Shown here one piece after another: positions 11,401 through 23,360 of a DNA stretch of 64,000 nucleotides. Each line of letters starts with the position of its first letter. Positions within the stretch are counted from its first letter, which is position 1. Origin of the DNA: Eimeria necatrix (taxonomy: Eukaryota; Apicomplexa; Conoidasida; Eucoccidiorida; Eimeriidae); NCBI RefSeq assembly GCF_000499385.1, contig NW_013654618.1, positions 124,001 to 188,000 of the forward strand. The letters run 5' to 3'. A program made the translations under genes and the position numbers. Under the pieces are notes generated by a model. The model searched no databases. It saw nothing but the letters and a program-made list of their open reading frames with translations, and was not told where the DNA came from.

Positions 11401-14400
11401 AGTACTGACGCAAGCGAATGTTTGTTATCGTTTACGGTTCACTCCCATTTGTGCCCTCCTCGTTTGCGAGCGCTTCATTGAATGGGAAGTAGCTCCAAGA
11501 TTCTTGTGACTCGTGCTGTGGGCCCTAATTCTGGCTTTATCTCTTCCATAGATCGTTGATATGCTTGTCTAACACCTTCTCTAAAGCGAGGTTGCTTGTG
11601 TCCATACAGGATCTGCTGAAACCCGAGTCTACTCTTTCATATGTGCCTTATAGCTCCATTGAAGTCATTTTTAACAACTTCCAACTCTGGGGCAATTTAC
11701 AAAACCTTCATCCAGCTTGCATCACATATGATTTCGATGATTTGTGGAAGTGGCGTCCTCTTCTCACGGAACCCGCAGACCCCATTGAAACAGACATCAT
11801 CATTGCCACTCCTATCCGCGATAAAAAATGGTGAGGTTTTCTGTATGGCTTGAGATACCGACTCAGCAGCCGTTGTTCTGAGGTGCGGCCAGGGATATCG
11901 AGGTGTCTCTTCCGTGGGGTTGGTCGTTTCCAATCAGTTGAGCACGTAGCGGATTTGCGATCTCACGTTGCGTACGGACGGTACTTCCGCTGTTGCTTGT
12001 GCTTTTCCAGTCAGCTACTCGCTGAAGATCTAGTGGGAAACGTAGTTGAACACATTCGTATGCAGCGCATCAAGAATGGAAACGACGTCTCTTTCGAGCA
12101 TCGGGAAGAGATGCTGTCAAAACTCTTATTTTACTTGGATCTTCTAGAGTTCAGGTGGGTAGCCACCAGGCATCAGAGAGGCTCCTCAGAAGCACAAGCC
12201 TTCTGGGCACCCTTCGCAATGTTCGGTTAATGCAGCTCTTGTATTGTGGATGTATATGGCGCGAGCAGTCTTTCGGGCCGTTTTTGCACAGACTCCACTT
12301 GGACGAGGCCCACAATCCCGGTCCACCCCCAAGCCACCTTGGTTGGTCCAGTTTTCCGGAAGAAATGGCGGATGCAACTGCATCCGTTAAGGCTGACTAT
12401 GACTTTTTCGATGCAGTGCAGGCTCCTAATATTCCGAATTTGGGAGAGGGTGTCGAGCCAGATCCAGTAATTCAAGGCGTAAGTAATTGCTGGTGATGAT
12501 TAAAACAGTTTTGCGCTGAAGGAAGCTGTTTATGCAGATCCGCAGGCTTGTGTGTTGCTAGGTGGAGCTGCGTGCGTCGTCGCCTGGAGGCAGTAGGATT
12601 GCGTTTCTCCTGCTTTAAATGCTTGCAGGCTTTGCAAATGATGGGAGAAGGTTACAGTGACTTCCAGGACTTGTTTGCTGCGAACCCTCCACCGGGAGGC
12701 TTTTACGATCCGTTTACTGTGACAGGCGAGGGAACTTATGTTGCACCCGAGGTGAAGATTTTTCTTCAGAGCTGTAGTAGAGATGAAGTGGCATACATGG
12801 CAGGGCCGTTAGTGGTCCATTAAGTTTAATGGAGGTTCTCTAGACCTCTTGATGTAATAATCCAGATATCGGTGGTATTTTGCATTTTCGGTGTGCATAC
12901 TCTGCAGGATGCCGCACGATTGGGAGGTCAACAAGGAGGATATTTACATTTGCAGACACCCAGAGCCCCATCTGGTCCTCCTGTCTATGAAGTCCCACTC
13001 AATCCCATAGATGCTGCTACGGCGGCTCTTGTAGATTATGAAGCAGAACGGCGCCGGGCAGAGCAAGAGGAGGCCAAGCTAGTGAAAGGTTACATGGTTG
13101 GAGGAGGCAACAGCGGGTGGATAGACAAAGCAAAGAAAACACCTGGGGGAGAGGGCGTGATTAATTCAGGTTTTCGTTTCAGCACGACTCCTCAAAATGC
13201 CGCGGGCATCCCATCTAGGTCCTCCAGCGTTGCGTCCTTCAACTCATCCGCAAGAGCTCAGCGTACACAGGATTTTCTCAATCATGGTTGCAACAAAGGT
13301 GCAGCGCATCGCACAGAAACACCTAGGGAGAGCAGGCGGTGCAGGCTGCGGAAGCTGCAGTGCATGCTGCGGCAAACGGCAGCTGAAGGTTTCCGCCTTT
13401 TATGCGGGGAGAAGAAGCATCAGCTGACTGGCCAGGCAGAGGCAGAAATGAGGTCTTTCTTTTCTGGTGCCACAGCAGCGGCTGCTGCGGCAGCGAGCGG
13501 CAAGGGCTGCAACACAGACGCTCTGCGAGCTCCAGTAACGAATAATACCTCAGTTGACGCGAGTGCGGGAATCGCGGCCAGTGGAGGGGTGTCGGTAGAA
13601 CATGCAGCGGGTCAAGACACCTCTACACACTTGTTGCGTAGTCTTGCACAAGGTTGTCAAATTCTCGCTCAGGAGCTTGACCAGCATATTCGAAGATCAG
13701 GACTACAGCCTTTTCTTTTCGGGAAGACCTTTGTCTCTATGTGGATGAAGCGCCGCGCGGGTGTGCCCTGGAGGCGTACGGCGACTTCAATGAAGCAAAA
13801 AGAGAGACGGAAAAAGCGACAGTACGAATTCGTAAAGCCGCCGACCGGAAAACTGCATTTTGCCCACGCTGTTGTGGGTGGAAAAACGAGCCGCTTTGCT
13901 GGTGCTGCAGGCGGAGAAGCGGATGAGCCAAAGCATGCGCATCTGCTTCTCAAGGAGGAGTTGAGACGCAAAGTGTATGAACAGATGGAGGCCCGTGCTG
14001 CTACGGTGCAAGCGCAGCAAGTCAATGAGGAAGCCAGTGCTATGTGGGTACCTACAGATGGTGGAGGGACAGTCACACAGATGCGTGTATTCAAGAAGGG
14101 CTTTGACAGTGAGCCTCCATCCAGCCATGGATCTTACCAGACAGCTTCAGAATGCGAGTCTTCCGACTCAGTGCCAACAGAGGCTTATGTTTCTCCAAGT
14201 AGCAGCGCCAGAAGCAGCAGCAGAGGCAGCAACAGCAGCAGATTAAGCAGTGAAAGGGCAAGCGTGGAAGAATTCATGAACGACGTGACGTCAGATGAGT
14301 CAGCGGCTCCGCTTGGCAGGTACGGCAGCACAACAACGTTTGAAACGCTCTGTGGCAAGGAGAACACCCCATCAGATGCCTCTTCGGAGCGAAAGCGAAG

Positions 14401-17400
14401 CAATCACACATCAGCGTCTCGAAACATCAACGAACTGAGGGAAAGACGCATCAAAGGGGCTAAATTCCAGTGGCTTGCTGGGTATTCCGCAGAGGAACAG
14501 GAAAGAGAGGCAACAGTGATGCGTCAGCAGCAGAAGTCTCACGTTGCACTGGCGATAAATTCTGGCAAAAGGCAGCCCTTGCAACAGCAAGTAGAGGCAG
14601 GTGGGCGGTTACATCAGTTGGAAGGAAAACCTCTGGTCCGTTCAACGTTACCAGTGCAACGTAGAGGACAGAGGAAAAGTGAAGGAGGTTCGGTGGAAAG
14701 CGTGGACTTGGAGGCGCTCCGAGCTCAATCCTTCACAAGCGAGAGGGGCACGTTAGATTCCTTGCCGGAAAGCGATTTGTGCGAGCCGCTCCCTTCCAGC
14801 CATCAGGATAGACAAAAAGCTTTTGGCGTTTCTTCGGTCAGTACTCTGAAGAGGCGGGTTTTGCGCAACCGGGATAATTGCGTCAGTAGAAGGGCCTCCA
14901 GTAGCTGTGAGTCTATTACGGCACTTGCTGAATCTTCTGTTCCAGCAACAAAGTCAGCACCTCCAGACTACATCGAAATGCTCTCTAAAGCATCGGAAGA
15001 GAGAGTTACCGCTTTGGCTGAGGCAACATCCAGTGCGGAACGACGTGAAGCTGAACCGCAGGTAGCATGCATGGATAATGAGACGAAAACATGCCATTAT
15101 ATGGCTGAAGGGGGATCATGGACCGGCGTATCTATACGTATGAAGGAAGCGTATGCGTCATGCTTGCATAAAGCAAGGAGGTCGTTTCTGCCGGGAAATT
15201 TTCATTCGGCGACAACGTCTGCCGTCGCATCAGGGAGAACGGAGAACCCACCAGGTGCGGTGGCAGCAGCGTTGAAAGGACCGGCAGCGCCCCATGCGGG
15301 TCGTCTGCACGCTCCCAGAGATGTCATAGTACCGTGTTTTGCTACAAGCAGGAGCAAAGATAGTAAAAGCAGTAGTCATGTTAGTCATGTGACGTATACC
15401 GATCCTACACCAAGAATGTTATTAGCCTTTGCATTTTTTTCAGCGGGAACTTCGTCGCTTAGGAATGGCGCATCAGCAGTCTCACCTCCGGCCATTCCAG
15501 TTAATCGAATTCCATCTCAAAACCTAGTTAAGGAGGGACATTGTGTAAGAGAATCTGCGACTAGGGTTGGTAAACGTAGAGAGAAGGCGGTCAAGTTTGA
15601 GACAGATGAAGAGCACGGAATGATGCTTGATATTGACTACGACCAAGTCCAACGGAACTGGAATTCATCCGAAAATACTGTCTCTGGGCCTCCTGTAAGC
15701 TGTCGCTAGCAGTTTATGTTTTATAGACATATGGTAGTGCCGTGGCGACAGGCGGACCTAGTGGAGGTAACACTGACTCACTGATAAAATTTGCTTTGCT
15801 GCAGCCAGCTCCAGAGGGAATGATATACAACCCGCTCACGGGGGTCAATGAGTACAGCTACGCGGTTACAACTACTGGAGGACAAGTAAGAATGTGTTCC
15901 CTTTCACGTTGTTCCCTTTCACGTTGGAGCTTTACCGTTGGAGCGGCCTTGGAAGGTTTGCTCCTGAGTTTTTTGCGTCACTAATGCTCCTTTGTGAGCC
16001 CGGCAGATTTGCGAAATGATAAATAGTTGAAATTGGCCTTCAATTTGTTCGCAGCCTTACGGGAATATGGCACTAGGAGCCACGCAGCAGACAAGCCCCG
16101 TTGGTGGTGTCCCGCTAAATCAAGGTAAAGCTTGGTGCTTTTATTGCTTCAGCCTACCACTCAGCATCGCATGTTCGCGCTAGCCTTCGGTGTGCACATA
16201 TTGAACAGAGTCAATGTTGTGTTCGTGGCTATCCTCTGACACTCACTCCTGCAGCGTGCTATAGAGCTTCTATAGGTCCTTCTTCAGAAAGGGATGTTAC
16301 TCGTATCAACCTGTGCTCATTCTCTGTGTCTGCTTCAGGTAGAATTGCAGGTGGCCGGCGGCAAGGCGCATTTCGCGTTAATCCGACCACAGGGGAAAGG
16401 GAATACGTCGATGGCGGAGGTACATTTTGACCGTGTGGTTGTGGCCTACAGCCTTGTCTTTGTTTGATGTCATATATTCTACGTGCTTCTTGCATATGTA
16501 GTATCTCCAGCTGCCTCCTTATCTGCAGGGATGGATCGCATTAGGCAATTTGGTGCTACAGACTTTATGGATCCTGGGGCTTCCTCCCGTCCTAACACGA
16601 AAGCAGATGGTCTACCTCAGGGGTTTGATATGAAATACGCGAAGCAGAAATACGAGGCGGGCACACTCGCAGGTAGACTTCCAGTTGCTTGATGACACTT
16701 CGAGATGTGCTTGCTCTTGGTAGGAACTCAGTGGACGCAGTAATGTTCCTTGGGCCAAAAGCGTGTTTTGTCCAACTTTCATGGAACTAGTGTTGCATGC
16801 TTGACTCAGGGAAGGATCCTGTAATGCGGGGTGGCGAGAGACAGGTGGAGGCAATGCAGCTTGAACGCGAGACGAAGCTTTTAGATATGGATCCGTACGG
16901 AGAGCTTCTTGAGCCACCAAAGTCGCCCGAAAAGGAATACACTAGCTTTGACGGGGGTGTTGACCTTGTCAAAATGGGTTTGGCTTCACCAGGACAGACG
17001 CGTACAACATTAAAGAAGAAAGGGAAAGAATCGGCGGATGAACAGGAAGCTGTAGAGGGGAGTGCAGATTTTGCAGAGGCGAGTTTCTGTCATTGACTAT
17101 TATTGTGTGCATGTAGTTTACAGTCTATCACATCTGCCATGCAAAAACATCATAATTGATGCTAATAGCGGCGAAACGCGTCGTATATCAAGCAGGCATT
17201 TTGGTTGCATGATTCAGCAGGTGTTCGCACTTGCAAGACGTAGCCTCAATGTTCCGCTGAAACCTTAACGCGTGGAAATTTTGTGCAGTGTTATATGTGG
17301 TCCAGGAACCGCGAGTTCCAACGGAATGGAAAATGCCTGTTTCTAGTGGAACCTACGCTGCCGAACAAGTTGCGAAGTGGAATTGGTATTACCGCATGGT

Positions 17401-18204
17401 AATTTTTACGCAAAACATTCGACTTGCCAGCCATTTCGTTGATTTTAGAAGGCTACGGTTATGCCTCCTATGTTGTTCAAAATTTGCATTGTTAGCCTTG
17501 TCTGCGTGCTACTGCCTCAGGAACAGATTTACTACTTGTGGCAACAGAACGTTTTTCCTGTGAAGCCGAACCATGTCTTCTGCGGTTTCCCGATTCACTT
17601 GGCAACATCGGGTGAGATTCTTTCTTCCTACCCTGAGGTTCTCTTACTGTGAGGATGAGAAGCTGAGCTAGCTAAGGAACAACACGCCATCAATGAAATA
17701 TTTGTGTTTTGCTTATATTTTAGATTCCACCGAAATCCGTAGCTACTTGGGCGGGAGTCGTCGGTTTCGTCGTCTATTAGATATGCCTGTCGAAAATATA
17801 ACCTATGTCGTAACGGGCAAGTGTTATCCTTTGATGGGAGGTGTCATTAGTACTTGGCTGTTCTTCGGTGCCCAAGTACCTCTGGCGGTATGACGTGACG
17901 CCCTTCACTTCCGAAAAGCTTTAAGCAGCATCAGCCCTTCCGTAGTTTGATCTCTGCGTCGCGTCCAGAATTTCGTTAAATGTTTAGTTGTTTGGATCCA
18001 TAGTGGTGGATGCTGGTTTTCTTGCTGTTCCGCTCCTCTCAGTCTTCGCAAGAGCGTAAAAGCCACATGACCCGTATCAGGAAGCCGCCGCATACAAAGC
18101 AGAGAACAAAGCCTCCAGTAGAAGCGACTGAGGGCAGCCAAATACATTCTCCGGACGCACGAACCCCTGAGAATGGGGCGGACCAAATGGGGCAACCTTC
18201 ATAG
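5422..18204 (+). CDS. CC2D2A: CC2D2A-like ciliary transition-zone protein, ~30 exons, ~2,487 aa
   Basis: The ATG at 5422 sits in CCACCATGG. Modelled exons: 5422-5604, 5892-6038, 6258-6403, 6591-6909, 7070-7206, 7837-8028, 8125-8191, 8340-8471, 8680-8868, 8954-9188, 9305-9417, 9627-10026, 10296-10407, 10546-10591, 10715-10786, 11108-11365, 11610-11830, 12011-12154, 12292-12478, 12629-12751, 12908-15694, 15727-15885, 16055-16124, 16339-16419, 16529-16672, 16810-17082, 17289-17398, 17521-17611, 17724-17887, 18043-18204; phases agree throughout. In order: acidic/Ser tract (residues ~62-105), C2 domain (~375-505; SSNPMVKV, FEVWDSDD), transglutaminase-like fold (~620-790; NDHAVLLCSC, DHAWVMTRH, FWEP), the NLQNLHP region (~940), a large Ser/Ala-rich insertion (~1040-2350), then the conserved C-terminus (VFCGFPIHL, YPLMGGVISTW). 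CC2D2A is a core component of the MKS complex at the base of cilia. The catalytic Cys of transglutaminases is absent, as in CC2D2A generally, so the fold is probably structural. The ninth acceptor (8679) is atypical. The protein could instead end at 17893 without the last exon. Confidence 0.82.
10027..10295 (+). other. Predicted GC-AG intron inside the transglutaminase-like domain
   Basis: Using AAAG|GCGAGC as donor and TTTCGCAG as acceptor joins YVCKG to TIDGYATDHAW in phase 1 and keeps the conserved domain continuous. The nearest GT donor, at 10038, would leave the wrong phase for this acceptor. Confidence 0.55.
12908..15694 (+). other. Giant low-complexity exon within the CC2D2A-like gene
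   Basis: A 2,787-bp exon encodes 929 residues without a stop, flanked by phase-0 introns. The product is rich in Ser, Ala, Glu, Arg and Gln, with a poly-Ala run near 13480 and a Ser/Arg run near 14200-14250. A short helical, charged stretch begins it (YEAERRRAEQEEAKL). It matches no domain I recognise. It lies between two segments that are adjacent in CC2D2A of other eukaryotes, so it is an insertion rather than a separate gene. The adjoining exons carry recurring N/D-P-x-T-G...Y motifs. Confidence 0.75.
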
Positions 18205-18850
18205 TGGGACATTTTTTCGTTGGAGCCCAACTTGCCAGCTGTGCTGTGCCGTGCCTTGTCTCAGTTTAGGGGTTTATTAGATAGTGAAATTCGGGTAAGA
18301 CATTACATGCGTTTTCGTGGATCGACGCGACACACAGTTCCAATTTTTTTTTGTGTGTAACTGCTGGACTTTGGGCCGATTGTCACGGGGTTCTTTCAAA
18401 GTATTGAGTGGGCTCTCCCCGCATTTGAATTCGGCTCTGAATGTTCAAATCCTTCAATGGGCAGCTCTTTGCAAGTAGTGAGCTTAAAGCAAGGGGCCTC
18501 GCTGCACGCCTCCCGCATACGAATGGCTCTGCGGGCGTGCGAACGCCAAGAAGTGACAAATTTTATCTTTACTGGCTTTTGTAACTTGGCTCGTTCCAGT
18601 CGCACAGGGAGCTCGTGCGTGTGTACTTCTAGAACTGTTGCGAAGAATGCTCCACTCTTCCACTTTGAAGGTACGAATTTTGAGCATAGTTCCACACCCC
18701 CGCAATTTTATAGTATTAACTGCAGTATCACACGCATCCATATCAGTTTTTATGTTGAGGTTCATGATACCTCATGTACTGGCTCAAGATACAAGTCTCG
18801 TTGTTTCCCTCTCACGCCCGTTTCCAGCCGTGGAAGGGGCACATGCAGCG
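18205..18850. other. Convergent intergenic spacer
   Basis: It separates the 3' ends of the CC2D2A-like gene (+) and the methyltransferase-like gene (-). A T-run lies at 18343-18351. No coding content is supported. Confidence 0.5.
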
Positions 18851-21398
18851 TCATTTGTGTTCAAGGCCGCCTTTGATATCTCTCTCCATGCGGCGAAACA
18901 CAACAATTCGAGATGCGGGAGGGCAACCCGCACGCAGGCTATGGGGAGAATCAAATCGGCTGAGTGGCTGCGCCTGCTGCAGCTCCTGTAGTAGGCGATC
19001 CTGGTTCGCCTCTTCACCACCCACGGTCTTCTCAATTTCAGCAGGCAACGGCAACGAAGGAAGTCGCATAAAGCCTTCTCGGTAATACGGCCTATCCAAC
19101 AGGGGTAAGAGCTCGAAGCCGCCGAATTCGACTACCCTTTCTCCGGCAAGCTTGGCAGCACCATCTGTACGCTCCCCCAAGCCGTACTGTGCTTGACGAG
19201 AATCCCGGGCTGCGGGCACATCCGGCGGAAGAGAGCAGAAGTTGTTTGCTGACTGCCAATTTCGAGCCTTCGCTGTTGCGTCGCCGTTCATGCTCTGTTT
19301 GCGCCTTTTGCTTCTATCCATCCTTTGGTCCTCAGCCACCTTCAACGCCTCTGCAGCAGATACTGAGCAGCTTGTTCCAGCGCCATAAGGAATGCTACCA
19401 CTGCTGCGTTCTTGCCAGTTTTGAGACTTTTCCATTTCTTCATAGTCAACGCCCAGAGGCAATGAGCAGACGCGATGACCCTGCAATCCCCACGTCTCGA
19501 GTCTGCGACGAATTAAAAAGGGCAAATGGCATTGTTGCACAAAAGAGTATGCACCATACGTTTACGAAAACCGACGGAGGGGGATGAAAACCAGCATCCG
19601 CTGTGACGTCGCCGACGTCCCCACGCACTGCTAAAGTGCTTTCGGCTGTGGTCCTATACACACTAAACCGCAAAGTCTAACCCAACACCGACGTTCCCTG
19701 TCACAGCAAACGGCGACTGGTCCCTTATGAACAAAGCAGCGGCAGAGATTTCACGAATAACCAGGATACCTAACGGAGCCCCTGCAGAAGTGAAGATGGC
19801 GTGAATACTTACGGGCGGCCCACGAGTCCCCCTTCCGCGTGTCCAATAAGCACATACTCCCTCACTTGACAGTTAAAACTCTGCCGTTGTGACATATCAC
19901 CACCACAGCACTGTGCTTGGGTCCTTCTACAGCACGCGCAGCAACTGGAGCGAGCACTTTCAGTCCAGTCTACATTAAAGGGCATCCAGCAGCATATCAC
20001 TAATTGCGGACAGTGTTGCTGCATCACAGAGCGACACCCAGCCCTCGTCGCACCTAATTCTCTAGGACACCACTGAAGGTCCGCTCGAGGCTCAGAAGCA
20101 ATGTAAGTAGTGAGAAACGGCTCGCAGGACGCACCCACGGGAGACTCTGCAGCAGAGGTGCTGTCTGCAGTGTGTTGCGTCTGTGAAGGGGCGGAACGTG
20201 CTCTGAAGGTATCACCAGGCACTGCAAATTTGCCTGAGCTGCTATTTTCTGCTCCGGCGTTGACTCGACTGCCAGGCAGGTGTACAGGCAAAGCCGCCTG
20301 CTCCCGTCCAGTGTGCCCTGCCTCCTGCTGCTGTTGCTGTTGGGGATAGCATGAGATGCTGATGCTGCGCTGCCGTATTGACTTGAGTTTCTTCTGCAGT
20401 AGTGGCTCCAGGTGAGCAGCCAGCAGCCCCGTACCGGCTCCGCACTCCAGAATAGTAACAGGCCTGTCAAAGTTCCAGCGACTGCAGCAACTGCTGGTTT
20501 TCCAGGCTGCTCCCGCACTGCAACTGCAGCATTTGCTGCTCGTCCGGCTGCTGTTACAACTGATGGCCAGAACACGACTTGCCAAGTATGAAGCAAGAGC
20601 AGAGACGAATTCCCTCCTAAATACAAAGCCACATGTGAAAGGTGTAAATGCATGGGTGCCAGTGAAAGTGTCATGCGCCCTGCAAATTCGGGAATTCAAC
20701 TTCGGCAAGAAGAAAAAGCAAAAGCGAAATGGTAAAGAATTGGCTCCTCGGGACACCTGCAACGGCGCCAGTAGTAGATGCGCAAGCAGATACAACAGCG
20801 GAGCGGTGATACAGCACCCAGAGCACTGCGTACCCATCTTCCGTGCTTACGTGGGTATTACATAGAAGGGGAAAGCAGCATCAGCGGCACAAAGATGCCA
20901 CCAGCACTCCTCAGATCCCACCTGTATCGCCAACCTAAAGGTTAGATTGCATCATATTTCGAAGCCGCATTAGCAATGTTCACCTCTTTCCGGCTGCGTT
21001 GTAACCCCGGCAAACTTGGTAGACGTTACACAAGTGTGGGATTAGCTCCAGTGGTGCAGACATCATCCAACAGTGTGCGATTTCGGCAGTTGCGCCATAA
21101 ACGCACATCCGGACTCCCTGTCACTGTACCGCTAGTCAACTACACTGTTGACACGGCTAGATGCTGTTACACAGTGCTACTCGGTATCGCCTACCTGCGT
21201 ACTCTGTTCGGCTTGTGGGGCCTCCGCGATATCCCTTTCAAGCAACTCAATGAGCTCCGCTCGTGAATAAAGCTTCAATTCAGGAGGCTGCATGCGCCGC
21301 AGCGCTCCCTTCACGTGGGGATGCAACCGGCATATTTCACAAGAGCAAGTACCATTCCTGTTTGAAGCGCTTTCCATCTTTATCCGCGGCAACAGCAC
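18851..21398 (-). CDS. SAM-dependent methyltransferase-like protein, 4 exons, ~576 aa
   Basis: Exons on the minus strand: 21398-21195, 20921-20851, 20616-19813, 19502-18851; phases 0, 2, 2 agree and the total is 577 codons. The N-terminus carries ICRLHPHVKGALRR and YSRAELIELLERD, then FVSALASYLASRV. Motif I of the Rossmann methyltransferase fold is ILECGAGTGLLAAHL (from about residue 145). Later conserved-looking blocks are PQLVICCWMPFNVDWT, VREYVLIGHAEGG and ETWGLQGHR, and near the end SRFDS and VVFRR. The layout resembles an uncharacterised eukaryotic methyltransferase-like family in plants and protists; the substrate is unknown. A low-complexity segment including a six-Gln run separates motif I from the rest of the domain. 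The start could also be the in-frame ATG at 21377. Confidence 0.75.
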
Positions 21399-22454
21399 AC
21401 AAATACGCTACGCCTCAGGAATATCTCATACCGATGAGTACACAACGCCCACCTTGGCGAAATGGGGTCTGCGACTTACTGAGAATATGCAAGCCGCTGA
21501 TGTACTACTTGCGCCTGCATCACCTAATTTTCCATAAGGGGAACTAAACACGAAATACAATGAAAAATGACCTTTCACGCCCAGCAAAGTAGGTCTGCGT
21601 TACCCTGAAGCCCTCGCTTCCCCCCCCCACGAGTATTTTAGTTCTACGAAAAAACAAAGAGTACTTAGAGAGGAAAGCTGTCAGGCTAGCTTTTGTTGGC
21701 TTCGCAGCACTGTTGAAGGCACGTAGGGAGGCTTGCTACCGCGTTAAGCAGCAGCGCCAGGACACGCTGGGCAGAGGAACAAGGGCCCCCCCGAGTGCAC
21801 ATTCCCGTCCCTACTGCTATCAGTGGAAATCCTGCTGGATATATCAGTTAGTCGTAGAGAATCCCAATTCAAAGTGTTGGTTATCAAATCCTCTCTAACT
21901 CTATTTCGATGTACGCTTCCAGCGCCTGCAACACCAGCAGGAGGACTTTAGGGACATGTCTTGAGACGTGAACATTCCGGTCAATCATTAGCTGCGTGCA
22001 ATGCAACAAATTAGTAGAATCATGTGTGCCGTGTTTCACAAACTCTGAATGTGGAAACTTGTTCTCTGGGGTTGGAGGCAGGCGAGGACCGGTCAGACTG
22101 TGAACGCAAGCTTTTGTGAAACCCATCTAAACAACGGAGTGCTCAAGCACTGGAAAAGTGACAAAAAGAAACAAGTTATGACTTATTTTTTATATTTTCA
22201 CACACAATGAGATAAAGTTTGACGCCCACGTACAGAAATTAACACGTGGGTCGTTGGTTGTGAGTTGCATTCGAAATTGCGCGGAAGTGAGACATTTGGA
22301 AACACACTTTATACGGAAGCTTTCGCGGGTAGGAAGGCAAGATTCAAAAATGGTGTAGGCGAATGTATGAATCCGCACCGAAGCAGGCTATGAGCACCAG
22401 CAATAGTGTACACATTTCAGGATCTGAACGCCCGCTATCATAGAATGACTTAGT

Positions 22455-22484
22455 CCTGTAGCGTTGATCTCGCGACGCTACAGG
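22455..22484. repeat. Perfect 10-bp inverted repeat with 10-nt loop
   Basis: The arms CCTGTAGCGT and ACGCTACAGG are exact complements and could form a stable hairpin. The flanks show no U-run like that of a bacterial terminator, and none would be expected in this genome. Function is unknown. Confidence 0.7.
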
Positions 22485-23320
22485 CCAACTTGAGTCGAGC
22501 TATGATTTCTTTTTCAGGTTCAACGCCTTTCACCATTGTTCATCTTCTTCTGCGGAATAGTTAGAGTTACTGGAGCTAGCGCTACTTAAGCTAGGTAAGG
22601 GTGTCTGACCTCACTGTCAGCAGAATAGTGTATTGCCGGCTCTTCACATCCGGAAGACTAGTGGCTGTTCACTACCTTTATGGAACAATATGAGCTTCAA
22701 CGAGTATATAAGGGACTTTAGAGCTCAGCGCTGAAAATTTGGCCAGTTCCCCACCACCGACTTGACTAGTAGCTCACGAAGGGCGGATACGCTTGAACGC
22801 TGAGTGGGCATTTCGCTGTCGCAGTTCGGTAGCCCTTCTCGTACTTATACCTACTCTGAAGCAGAGACGGAATAAGCATGCCTTTGAGATCAGATGCTCC
22901 AAGCTTACCTCTCCTATCTAGTGCTTCTATCGAGTGCAGTGCAGTGGAGAAATTTCAATAGCACATCTCATTAGTCTACTAGCTAGAGAAAGATGCAAGC
23001 TTACACTAGCAAGAATCCCACAGAGCCTTTAGCGCTGTGGGCCATGCCATCAAACATCGGCAAATCACCTTATGTTGCCCTAGAAGCCTTTCAATTGTTA
23101 CATACACATTCGAGCAGCGCATCTACCTCTTTATGAGCTTGAAATATTCAAGTTGGACAGTCCACGCTCCTTGTCTTCCCACCAGGAGGACTCTCCCAAA
23201 GTCGCTTAGTGTAGGAGATCTTGACCAGCGGCGTTGCGGGCGAGCCTTTACAACCTTGCTTATAGCGGACCAGACTCGGTGAGCTTACCATTTCGAGCCA
23301 GTAAACACATTCCGGCAGCT

Positions 23321-23360
23321 AATAATTTGACAACACCTTACATAATTTAACAACACCTTA
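23321..23360. repeat. 20-bp tandem duplication
   Basis: Two adjacent 20-bp units differ at two positions: AATAATTTGACAACACCTTA followed by CATAATTTAACAACACCTTA. Non-coding. Confidence 0.8.

Noticed and set aside
12872..15709. A stand-alone 945-aa gene
   Set aside because: The open frame begins with GTG, is preceded by an acceptor at 12907, and is flanked on both sides by phase-matching exons that read into conserved CC2D2A segments.
17893..17893. Stop at 17893 as the certain end of the CC2D2A-like gene
   Set aside because: The donor at 17888 and the well-formed last exon at 18043-18204 make the longer form more likely. Both are mentioned.
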